Made by a program: the position numbers and the translations under genes. Below the pieces are notes generated by a model. That model ran no database searches, was not told the DNA's origin, and saw only the letters and a list, made by a program, of their open reading frames with translations. Below, one piece after another: positions 5,127 through 11,556 of a stretch of 11,556 bases of DNA. The stretch is from an uncultured Collinsella sp. (GTDB lineage: Bacteria > Actinomycetota > Coriobacteriia > Coriobacteriales > Coriobacteriaceae): contig URJD01000042.1 in the NCBI GenBank assembly GCA_900548075.1, forward strand, positions 1 through 11,556, in the 5' to 3' direction. The first letter of the stretch is position 1, and every line of letters starts with the position of its first letter.

Positions 5127-5771
5127 ATGGCTCGCAAAATTACCAAGCGTCAGCAGCAAATTTACGACTTCATCAAGGAATATCAGCAGGAGAAGGGTTA
5201 TCCGCCCAGCGTGCGCGAGATGGCTTCTGCCGTGGGCCTTTCCTCCCCCAGCACCGTGCATGCCCATCTATCTGCCCTGGAGGCGCGCGGGCTACTCAAG
5301 CGCGATGCCACCAAACCGCGCGCCCTAGAACTCTTTAACGAGGACGGTTCCTCTGTCTCAATTTCTAAATCTGACGAGCCCACCGCACCTCGCGGGACGG
5401 TCTCGCTACCGCTCGTTGGTCGAGTCGCGGCTGGGATCCCCATTCTGGCCGAACAGAATATCGAAGACACGTTTACTATCCCGACCGAAATCGCCACTGA
5501 TCAGGGTTCCTTTATTCTTGAGGTGCATGGGAGCTCAATGATCAATGTCGGCATCTTCAATGGCGATTACATCATCGTCCGTGAACAAAAGAGTGCCATG
5601 AACGGCGAAATTGTCGTGGCCATGATTGATGGTTCAGCGACCGTCAAGACGTTCTACAAGGAGCAGGGACGCGTACGCCTGCAGCCCGAGAATGACACCA
5701 TGGAGCCTATCTATGCAACAAATCCCGTTATCCTGGGCAAAGTCGTCGGCTTGATGCGCCGGTTCTCGTAA
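5127..5771 (+). CDS. lexA: SOS repressor LexA
   Basis: A 214-residue LexA, normal length. The N-terminal winged helix-turn-helix runs from about 5 to 70, with recognition region VREMASAVGLSSPSTVHAHL (29-48). A linker (about 71-92) leads to the S24-type autoproteolysis domain: cleavage pair A102-G103 within VGRVAAGIPILAEQN, catalytic Ser137 in GSSM (135-138) and catalytic Lys174 in ATVKTFY. RecA filaments on single-stranded DNA trigger self-cleavage and derepression. Start 5127 has AGAGGA about 7 nt upstream; an in-frame ATG at 5022 would begin upstream of the LexA boxes and is rejected. Three LexA boxes precede it, so autoregulation is expected. The stop codon overlaps the ATG of the next gene by one base (TAATG), implying co-transcription with the membrane acyltransferase-like gene. 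Confidence 0.97.
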   Translation: MARKITKRQQQIYDFIKEYQQEKGYPPSVREMASAVGLSSPSTVHAHLSALEARGLLKRDATKPRALELFNEDGSSVSISKSDEPTAPRGTVSLPLVGRVAAGIPILAEQNIEDTFTIPTEIATDQGSFILEVHGSSMINVGIFNGDYIIVREQKSAMNGEIVVAMIDGSATVKTFYKEQGRVRLQPENDTMEPIYATNPVILGKVVGLMRRFS

Positions 5772-6475
5772 TGCAAAAACGCATCACCATCTTTGATACC
5801 GTCCGCGGGTTTACGATGATTTCAATGGCAGGTTTTCACGCTTGCTACGATCTCGCTTACCTGTACGGCTGGGATATGCCCTGGTTTACTCAGACCGTCT
5901 TTCAAGACATCTGGCGCGCCAGCATCAGCTGGGTATTTTTGTTTATCGCAGGTTGGATGTGCACGCTCTCACGCAACAATGCCAAACGAGCGGCCAAGTA
6001 CGCTGCCGCAGCTTTGGTCGTCTGGATCGCAACAACGCTCGTATCGGTCGACGATTCAGTGAACTTTGGCATCATTTATTGCATGGCGGCGTGTACCGCT
6101 GTGGCAGCCGTAGCACGACCGATGCTTAAGAAAGTGCCCAGTACGTGGGGCATTGCAATATGCCTCGCTCTCTTCGCGGCGACATGGGGCATCCCGAAAT
6201 CGACCTATTCATTCCCCTATTTGGCGTGGCTAGGATTTCCCGGCCCCCGGTTTGTTTCAGGCGACTATTATCCAATCATCCCATTCATATTCATGTACCT
6301 CACAGGATACTTTGCTGCGCGCACTGCTCAAAGATGCGAACATCCCGCTCCAAGCTGGGCCTACGCCAACCCCCTGCCGGCGCTCGCCAGCCTTGGACGT
6401 CATGCACTCCCCTTTTATCTGCTGCATCAGCCCATCATACTGGGCATTTTGGAGCTCGCCTACTCGGTGCGATAA
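5771..6475 (+). CDS. Membrane protein, HGSNAT-like (DUF1624) acyltransferase domain
   Basis: A 234-residue polytopic membrane protein resembling the heparan-alpha-glucosaminide N-acetyltransferase catalytic (DUF1624/YeiB-like) family. Family features: FDTVRGFTMISMAGFH (8-23) with D9, R12, G13 and H23, then D27; SGDYYPIIPF (163-172); and the C-terminal LGRHALPFYLLHQPI (208-222) with H219. Roughly six or seven hydrophobic segments lie at about 13-32, 49-66, 75-92, 98-116, 125-140, 165-183 and 205-228. Such proteins are thought to move acyl groups across the membrane, but substrate is unknown here and bacterial members are mostly uncharacterised. The start overlaps the lexA stop by one base, so it is translated by coupling and should be in the SOS-regulated transcript. 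Its 3' end overlaps the convergent hflX gene by 16 bp. Confidence 0.8.
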   Translation: MQKRITIFDTVRGFTMISMAGFHACYDLAYLYGWDMPWFTQTVFQDIWRASISWVFLFIAGWMCTLSRNNAKRAAKYAAAALVVWIATTLVSVDDSVNFGIIYCMAACTAVAAVARPMLKKVPSTWGIAICLALFAATWGIPKSTYSFPYLAWLGFPGPRFVSGDYYPIIPFIFMYLTGYFAARTAQRCEHPAPSWAYANPLPALASLGRHALPFYLLHQPIILGILELAYSVR

Positions 6476-7749
6476 CGCTCGAGCCGAGGTGCAATACGAG
6501 CCGGCAGTTTCGCCACAATACGAACGCCATCCTCAAGATATTCCTCGTGTAAAAGGGTCCCCTGCTCATGCACGAGCGTGATGAGCGCACCTTCGCGATA
6601 TGGAATGTCGGCAGAAAGCAGCACATCAGTGGCAGCTGCCTCGCGAGCAATGCGATCGACGAGATCGTCGAGCCCCTCGCCCGTTTGGGCCGAGAACAGA
6701 ACAGCTTCCGGATAACGACGACGGAAACTCAATCGATCAACACTATCGAGCAGATCGATTTTATTAAATACGGTCAGCGTTAAACGCTCTCCGGCGCCGA
6801 TCTCATCAAGCACGCGGTCGACAGCCTCCAGCTGCCGCTCATAGTCCTCATCAGACGCATCCACGACTTTGAGAATTAAATCGGCACCCAACACCTCGGA
6901 CAACGTCGATTTAAAGGCATCGACCAGACCATGCGGCAGCTTTTGAATAAAGCCGACGGTATCGGTAATCGTCATGCCGCGACCGCCAGGCAGGCGATAT
7001 GAACGCGTCGTCGGGTCGAGCGTAGCAAACAGCTTGTCCTGCGAAAGTACCGTAGAACCGGTCAGACGATTGAGCAACGTCGATTTACCGGCATTGGTAT
7101 AACCGGCTAACGCGACGCGAAACGCCGGTGACTCAATGCGGCTCTTGGATTGAACATCACGACGCTGTTCAACCTGCTTGATCTCACGTCGAAGCGCAGC
7201 GATCTTATTACGAATGAGGCGACGGTCGACCTCGAGCTGACTTTCGCCCTGACCAAAGCGTGAGCCGATGCCGCCGCGCGTCTGTTCCTTGGCGAGATGG
7301 CTCCACATGCCGCGCAGACGAGGCAACAGATATTGAAGCTGCGCCAGCTGTACCTGTAGGCGTCCCTCACGCGTCTGAGCATGCAGGCCAAAGATATCCA
7401 AGATCAGTGCCGTACGATCGATAATCTTTACCGGCTCGCCCACGGCTTTCTCCAAATAGGATTGCTGCGAGGGCGTCAGGTCGTCGTCAAAAATAACGAC
7501 ATCGGCATCCATGCGATGTACCAGACCGCACAGCTCCTCTACCTTACCGGAACCGATAAATGATTTGGGATACGGCTTTACCAAACGCTGAGACAAGCGA
7601 GCCACGCACTGGGCACCAGCCGTGTGGGCAAGACGCTCCAGCTCATCGAGCGATCGATCGAGTGGCCATGCATTGTCGCGCCACTCAACACCAACCAAAA
7701 TGGCACGCTCGGGCTCGGGTGCCGTGGGAACAAGGGGGAAACGGGCCAT
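6460..7749 (-). CDS. hflX: Ribosome-associated GTPase HflX
   Basis: A 429-residue HflX, a GTPase that binds the 50S subunit and rescues or splits stalled ribosomes under stress. The N-terminal subdomain (about 14-210) carries the family motif TRGGIGSRFGQGESQLEVDR (157-176) and a basic coiled-coil-like helix (about 178-200). The G domain has G1 GYTNAGKST (216-224), G2 region ATLDPTTR (242-249), G3 DTVG (263-266), G4 NKID (329-332) and G5 SAQ (353-355). All are intact. The ATG overlaps the miaA stop by one base (TAATG), so it is coupled to miaA, the same partnership as in the Escherichia coli miaA-hfq-hflX region but without hfq. The last 16 bp overlap the end of the convergent gene, leaving no room for a terminator between them. 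Confidence 0.96.
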   Translation of the reverse strand: MARFPLVPTAPEPERAILVGVEWRDNAWPLDRSLDELERLAHTAGAQCVARLSQRLVKPYPKSFIGSGKVEELCGLVHRMDADVVIFDDDLTPSQQSYLEKAVGEPVKIIDRTALILDIFGLHAQTREGRLQVQLAQLQYLLPRLRGMWSHLAKEQTRGGIGSRFGQGESQLEVDRRLIRNKIAALRREIKQVEQRRDVQSKSRIESPAFRVALAGYTNAGKSTLLNRLTGSTVLSQDKLFATLDPTTRSYRLPGGRGMTITDTVGFIQKLPHGLVDAFKSTLSEVLGADLILKVVDASDEDYERQLEAVDRVLDEIGAGERLTLTVFNKIDLLDSVDRLSFRRRYPEAVLFSAQTGEGLDDLVDRIAREAAATDVLLSADIPYREGALITLVHEQGTLLHEEYLEDGVRIVAKLPARIAPRLERYRTE

Positions 7750-8687
7750 TAGGCAGCCTCAATACGATGCAGCATATCAGCAACGACCTCATCGATCGTA
7801 CATTCATCCATATCAAACCACACGATACGGTCATCGCGCTTAAACCACGAAAGCTGACGCTTGGCATAACGACGCGAACGCATCTTGATGAGTTCGCGAG
7901 CCTCATCCATGCTCATCACACCATTGAAAGCATCGATGATCTCTTTATAGCCAATTGCTTGCATCGAAGTCAGGGCATCTCCCAGCCCCTGGTCCATAAG
8001 ACCACGAACCTCATCGACAAGACCCTGCTCAAACATCATATCGACACGCAGGTTAATGCGCTCGTAAAGCACCTCGCGATTACGCATCAGACCAAACCAT
8101 AGGGCATGATAATGCTCGCGCGGAACACTAAACTGCGACTTTTGCTGCGCGTAGGACACACCATCATCGTGCATTTCGAGCGCGCGAATCACGCGGCGAA
8201 CATTATGGGGGTGGATGACCGCAGCGGACTCGGGATCACGCTCGGCAAGCAGGGCATGCAGTTCTTCCTCGCCAATACGCTCGGCAAGGTCCTGATAGCC
8301 CGCACGGCGATCGTCCTCAAGTTCACCCGAGGGAAAGTCCATCTCATCAAGGGCGGCCTTGAGATACAGCCCCGTACCTCCACAAAAAACCGGCAGGCAA
8401 CCCAAACCAAGGAGACGTTCAACATGCGCTCGAGCGTCAGCCTGATAAAGCGCAGCAGAATATGCCACACCCGGCTCTACAATGTCGACAAGACGCAGCG
8501 GCGCCGTACACTCATCGGGCGCCATCTTTGCGGTACCGATGTCCATGCCGCGATAGATTTGCATCGCATCACACGACAGCACTTCGGACGAAAGACGAGC
8601 GGCCAAACGGTCGGCAACATCACTCTTACCAACCGCCGTCGGACCGACGATCGCAACGGCGGAAAGACCTGCCCCGGGAGAAACCAT
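7749..8687 (-). CDS. miaA: tRNA dimethylallyltransferase
   Basis: A 312-residue MiaA, which adds a dimethylallyl group to N6 of adenosine 37 in tRNAs reading UNN codons, giving i6A. Seen: P-loop GPTAVGKS (15-22), catalytic-region D40 followed by AMQIYRGMDIGTAK (41-54), GGTGLYLKA (103-111), IGYKEI (245-250) and RRYAKRQLSWFKRD (272-285), all family signatures. Length is normal. Its ATG overlaps the miaB stop by one base and its own stop overlaps the hflX start by one base, so the three genes form a tightly coupled string. MiaB then methylthiolates the i6A product, so the two steps of ms2i6A37 formation are encoded side by side. Confidence 0.97.
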   Translation of the reverse strand: MVSPGAGLSAVAIVGPTAVGKSDVADRLAARLSSEVLSCDAMQIYRGMDIGTAKMAPDECTAPLRLVDIVEPGVAYSAALYQADARAHVERLLGLGCLPVFCGGTGLYLKAALDEMDFPSGELEDDRRAGYQDLAERIGEEELHALLAERDPESAAVIHPHNVRRVIRALEMHDDGVSYAQQKSQFSVPREHYHALWFGLMRNREVLYERINLRVDMMFEQGLVDEVRGLMDQGLGDALTSMQAIGYKEIIDAFNGVMSMDEARELIKMRSRRYAKRQLSWFKRDDRIVWFDMDECTIDEVVADMLHRIEAA

Positions 8688-10057
8688 TAGCGCGGCTCGC
8701 CCACAACGGAGCCAGACAAATACCAGGTCTTGGCAACGTCAACGTCAACATCAACGATCTTGCCAACAAGCTGGTCGATGCTGTAACCCTCTGGGATAGG
8801 CGCATGCACGGTCTGATTCTTGGGGCTCTTGCCCAGTAGCACCGCGTCATTCTTTTTGCTCGTTCCCTCAATGAGCGCCGGCACCACAGTATGAAGCTCA
8901 CCCTGGTTATACTCGTGTGCCGTGGTCTCGATAACCTTAACCAGGCGGTTGAAACGCTCGAGAATAACCTCATGCGGCGTAGGATCGTCAATCTCGGCGG
9001 CCGGGGTACCGGCGCGCTTGGAATAGATGAAGGTATAGGCCTGAGCATAGCGGACCGTCTCGGCAAGTGAGAGCGTCTGCTCAAAGTCTTCTTCAGTCTC
9101 GCCCGGGAAGCCAACGATAATGTCGGTGGAGAGCGCGATATCGGGCATGCGGTTACGAATGCGATCGACCAGGCCCAGATAGTCCTCGCGTGTATAACGG
9201 CGATTCATCTCTTTGAGGATGCGCGTGGAGCCCGACTGAACGGCCAAGTGAAGCTGCGGCATGACGGCGGGCGTCTCGGCCATGGCGTCGATGGTCTCGG
9301 GCAGCAGGTCCTTGGGATGTGAAGATGTAAAGAAGATGCGCTCCACACCCGTATCGCCTACGGCGCGCAGCAAATCGGCAAAACGCGGCTTGCCAAACAG
9401 ATCGCGACCATATGAGTTAACGTTTTGGCCCAACAGTGTGATCTCGCGCACGCCCTGGCGCACCAAACCGGTTACCTCGTCGACAATCTCCTCGAAGGGG
9501 CGGCTCTTTTCGCGACCGCGCACGTACGGCACGATGCAATAGGTGCAGAAATTATTGCAGCCCGTCATGATGGGCACCCAGGCGTGATACTGGGTCTCGC
9601 GATGCCACGGCATGCTCATGGCATCCGTATCCTCATGCTCATTGGTGCGGATATGACGCTTACCGTCCAGGAACGCCTCGGCAATGAGCTCGGCCACATG
9701 TGCGATGGAATGCGTACCAAAGATGACATTGACGTTATCGACGTTGGTGAGCAGGCCCTCGCCATCGCGCTGCGCGATGCAACCGCCAACGGCAACCACA
9801 CGCTTGCCCGAAGGCGAAGGCGGCAGGCTTTTGCAGGAATTGCACTGACCGTACAGGCGAGTATCGGCGGCCTCGCGCACGCAGCATGTCATGAAGACAA
9901 CAATATCGGCATGCTCGGGATCGAGCGCCATGAGGCAACCATACGAATCGAGCAGACCGCTCACGCGCTCAGAGTCGTGCTGATTCATCTGGCAGCCAAA
10001 GGTGCGGATAAAGTAGGTTTTACCGGCAAGAATATCGCGTACGGAACGCTGGTCCAT
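8687..10057 (-). CDS. miaB: tRNA-2-methylthio-N6-dimethylallyladenosine synthase
   Basis: A 456-residue radical-SAM methylthiotransferase that converts i6A37 of tRNA to ms2i6A37. The N-terminal UPF0004 domain has the auxiliary cluster cysteines C22, C58 (or C59) and C93. The radical SAM motif is C167-x3-C171-x2-C174 in TGCNNFCTYCIVPYVRGRE. The sequence LHLAVQSGS (269-277) differs from the usual LHLPVQSGS only at the proline. A TRAM domain occupies about 382-452. ATG at 10057 is preferred because AGGA lies 9 nt upstream; the ATG two codons earlier (10063) is too near. An open frame back to 10255 overlaps spoVS and is rejected. The gene follows spoVS after 52 nt with no terminator seen, and overlaps miaA by one base. 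Confidence 0.96.
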   Translation of the reverse strand: MDQRSVRDILAGKTYFIRTFGCQMNQHDSERVSGLLDSYGCLMALDPEHADIVVFMTCCVREAADTRLYGQCNSCKSLPPSPSGKRVVAVGGCIAQRDGEGLLTNVDNVNVIFGTHSIAHVAELIAEAFLDGKRHIRTNEHEDTDAMSMPWHRETQYHAWVPIMTGCNNFCTYCIVPYVRGREKSRPFEEIVDEVTGLVRQGVREITLLGQNVNSYGRDLFGKPRFADLLRAVGDTGVERIFFTSSHPKDLLPETIDAMAETPAVMPQLHLAVQSGSTRILKEMNRRYTREDYLGLVDRIRNRMPDIALSTDIIVGFPGETEEDFEQTLSLAETVRYAQAYTFIYSKRAGTPAAEIDDPTPHEVILERFNRLVKVIETTAHEYNQGELHTVVPALIEGTSKKNDAVLLGKSPKNQTVHAPIPEGYSIDQLVGKIVDVDVDVAKTWYLSGSVVGEPR

Positions 10058-10109
10058 GTGCATAAGTCCTAACGATGGAGAGAGGGGGGCGAATCGAGGC
10101 AAGCAGAAG

Positions 10110-10427
10110 CTATGCCACAGGCTTAACATCATCCATGACGACGTTATCCATAGCAGCTCGATTGATCTGGTGAACGTAGATAGAAAGGCGGATGGCTGTG
10201 CGCGACTCCCCGTTAATGAGGATGTCGGAGAACACAGGCGCGCAGGAAATATCAAAACCGGTTGGAATCAAAAAACCGCGCGCGATAGCCACGGCCTTAA
10301 TGGCCTGGTTGACAGCACCGGCACCGACACACTGGATGTTGACGGGTACACCATCCTTGACCATGCCGGCGATGGCGCCGGCAACGGACGCGGGCGATGA
10401 TTTGCTTGATACCTTCAGGCAATCCAT
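10110..10427 (-). CDS. spoVS: Stage V sporulation protein S family protein
   Basis: A 105-residue SpoVS-family protein. Residues 1-84 follow the family closely (LKVSSKSSPASVAGAIAGMV at 4-23, GAGAVNQAIKAVAIARGFL at 35-53, RTAIRLSIYV at 76-85). The compact fold is related to Alba-type nucleic-acid-binding proteins. Compared with the 86-residue Bacillus protein there is a C-terminal extension of about 20 residues. SpoVS is needed for late sporulation in Bacillus, but the family also occurs in non-sporulating bacteria, and this organism is probably one, so the role is likely a general nucleic-acid one. Start 10427 has AGGAG 7-8 nt upstream; an in-frame ATG at 10502 lies over the end of the preceding gene. 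It lies between a GHKL ATPase and miaB. Confidence 0.93.
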   Translation of the reverse strand: MDCLKVSSKSSPASVAGAIAGMVKDGVPVNIQCVGAGAVNQAIKAVAIARGFLIPTGFDISCAPVFSDILINGESRTAIRLSIYVHQINRAAMDNVVMDDVKPVA

Positions 10428-10443
10428 GAAGAAACTCCTGCGT

Positions 10444-10460
10444 TTAAAAGTACGTTTTAA
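10444..10460. repeat. Short AT-rich inverted repeat in the spoVS leader
   Basis: TTAAAA (10444-10449) and TTTTAA (10455-10460) flank GTACG, ending about 16 nt before the spoVS ATG on the minus strand. It could be an operator half or chance in AT-rich leader DNA. Confidence 0.3.
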
Positions 10461-10468
10461 CTGCAATA

Positions 10469-10497
10469 ACTTTATCGTACCGAGTGGACTCGGTAAA
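10469..10497 (-). promoter_or_regulatory. Candidate spoVS promoter with embedded palindrome
   Basis: On the minus strand TTTACC (10492-10497) and TAAAGT (10469-10474) are separated by 17 bp, each with four of six consensus matches. Between and overlapping them lies a perfect palindrome, TACCGAGT-CC-ACTCGGTA (10478-10495). The layout resembles an operator in a promoter spacer. Alternatively the palindrome is a weak hairpin terminator for the ATPase gene, whose stop is 7 nt upstream, but no T-tract follows. Confidence 0.35.
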
Positions 10498-10501
10498 GGC
10501 A

Positions 10502-11548
10502 CTATTCCTCTTTGGCAAGATCGAATGTCACGGTGATTCGATCACGCGAAACGCGAATCCTTGGGTCGCCGCAAAGGTTGAGATAGTACCGGGCGGCAAG
10601 GTCATTAAAGTCGCGCTCCACAGCACGCGAAAACTGTGCCATGTCATCCTTGGCAATACGTAGCCCACGACGATCCTTCGCGAGATCGACAGGAACCGGC
10701 GCATGCGAGGATGAGTCACGCTCGCGCAGCAGACGCGCAGTCACACCGCGAACGGGCTTAATCTGCCCTGCCAAAATGCGATGGGCCGTGCGCTCGGACA
10801 TTTCAAGACCCAAACCCGAACAAATACGGATAAAGTCCTCGGCATCAGAGGCAAGGCCTAGACGATCAACAACCGGAAGCTCGCTCTCGTCATCAATAAA
10901 CAGGAGACGAGACGTATCGAGCCGACTTGACGCCTGAGCATAAAGGGTCGCGGCAATCTCAGACGGAGAACCAAGATAGACATCGCAACCACGCAGCTCC
11001 TCGAGCGCAAACTCACAGGCAGCGCGAATAATATTATGCGGACCGCGAGCACAGACATAACGTCCGTCCTCATCCTTGACGGCCTGGGGCCAGCTGGACT
11101 GATCGGCCCGCTCACTAAGGCGGTCGGCCGCAACGCTCACCTTAAAGGCTGAACCAAGATCGACGCCGGACGTGACCACACGGGCCTCGTCGGTGTTCTG
11201 CTTGATCGAAAACAATGCCATGCCACGACCGTGAACGCCCCAACGGTCCATCTTCATGCTCTCGAGCTTTGAAGTAACGCGAGCATCGAAGATTCGCTCT
11301 TGCATATCCTGCGGAACACCCGAGCCGTTATCCAGAAAAACAAGCGTACGGACGCCATCTTCCTTGGTCGTAGCGAGAAAGACCTTGTCGGCGCCGGCAT
11401 CGCGAGCATTACGGAGCATTTCGATGACGATATCCTCGACATGCTGAATGTCGTGCTTTGCCTGGCGCCGCTCGGCCTCCGAAACGCGGAGGCGGACATA
11501 CCCCTCGCCAAGGTTCTCCTCGACGCGAAGGTTGCCCTCCCCCGACAT
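10502..11548 (-). CDS. GHKL-type ATPase of unknown function (5' end uncertain)
   Basis: A protein of at least 348 residues with an N-terminal GHKL (gyrase/Hsp90/histidine kinase/MutL) ATP-binding fold: N-box E43-M-L-R-N47-A-R-D50-A, G1 box DNGSG (73-77), and G2 box G104-V-H-G107-R-G109 in DRWGVHGRGMALFS. I do not recognise the specific family. There is no histidine-phosphorylation box, transmembrane segment or clear Hsp90/MutL middle domain. Residues about 236-275 (DFIRICSGLGLEMSERTAHRIL) look like a small helical, possibly helix-turn-helix segment, and the C-terminus (about 295-346) ends in a beta-rich stretch. ATG 11546-11548 is only 8 nt from the window edge and no ribosome site can be seen; the frame is open to the edge, so the true start may lie outside. 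It precedes spoVS by 74 nt on the same strand. Confidence 0.75.
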   Translation of the reverse strand: MSGEGNLRVEENLGEGYVRLRVSEAERRQAKHDIQHVEDIVIEMLRNARDAGADKVFLATTKEDGVRTLVFLDNGSGVPQDMQERIFDARVTSKLESMKMDRWGVHGRGMALFSIKQNTDEARVVTSGVDLGSAFKVSVAADRLSERADQSSWPQAVKDEDGRYVCARGPHNIIRAACEFALEELRGCDVYLGSPSEIAATLYAQASSRLDTSRLLFIDDESELPVVDRLGLASDAEDFIRICSGLGLEMSERTAHRILAGQIKPVRGVTARLLRERDSSSHAPVPVDLAKDRRGLRIAKDDMAQFSRAVERDFNDLAARYYLNLCGDPRIRVSRDRITVTFDLAKEE

Positions 11549-11556
11549 CGACGCGA

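Noticed and set aside
9425..10072. 215-codon plus-strand open frame opposite miaB
   Set aside because: It lies entirely within miaB, whose motifs are complete; the antisense translation resembles no family.
10058..10255. N-terminal extension of MiaB by 66 residues
   Set aside because: It overlaps spoVS coding sequence, lacks a ribosome site, and MiaB proteins normally begin shortly before the FGCQMN motif.

Overview
The window looks like chromosomal DNA of a Coriobacteriia actinobacterium, most likely Collinsella. This is inferred from moderate-to-high G+C, from a LysM protein / nrdR / lexA cluster arranged as in Actinobacteria, and from spoVS and DUF1836 genes in a genome with otherwise actinobacterial layout. 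No database search was possible, so the genus is a judgement. There is no rRNA, tRNA, CRISPR array or transposase gene. Nearly all of the DNA is accounted for by eleven or twelve ordinary genes plus one repeat-rich intergenic region.

Layout. 1-1708 (minus strand): a DUF1836 MerR-like regulator, preceded upstream by thioredoxin reductase (trxB) with its own terminator. 1826-3127 (plus): a glycolipid-type glycosyltransferase related to MGDG synthase/UgtP, divergent from trxB. 3128-3570: a gene-free stretch made almost entirely of inverted repeats, including two large hairpin elements with related cores in opposite orientation, a half copy, and a separate 17-bp hairpin. 3571-4966 (minus): an apparent operon reading LysM membrane protein, nrdR, dut. 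4967-5126: a divergent SOS control region with three LexA boxes whose centres are exactly 28 bp apart. 5127-6475 (plus): lexA followed, with a 1-nt overlap, by a membrane acyltransferase-like gene. 6460-10427 (minus): spoVS, miaB, miaA, hflX, the last three linked by 1-nt TAATG overlaps. 10502-11548 (minus): a GHKL-type ATPase, possibly continuing past the window edge.

How the genes work together. The centre is a DNA-damage module. LexA should repress itself and the divergent LysM gene, which occupies the place of the SOS division inhibitors YneA, DivS and ChiZ. The same transcript appears to carry NrdR (repressor of ribonucleotide reductase genes) and dUTPase, so division arrest and nucleotide-pool control may be induced together. 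The nrdR start codon lies in a 12-bp inverted repeat that could tie its translation to that of the LysM gene. The right part is an RNA-centred block (tRNA A37 modification by MiaA/MiaB, ribosome-associated GTPase HflX) headed by SpoVS and an unassigned ATPase.

The most unusual items are the evenly spaced triple SOS operator, the start-codon-sequestering repeat at nrdR, and the palindromic repeat family between the convergent glycosyltransferase and dut genes, whose arms differ between copies yet match perfectly within each copy.
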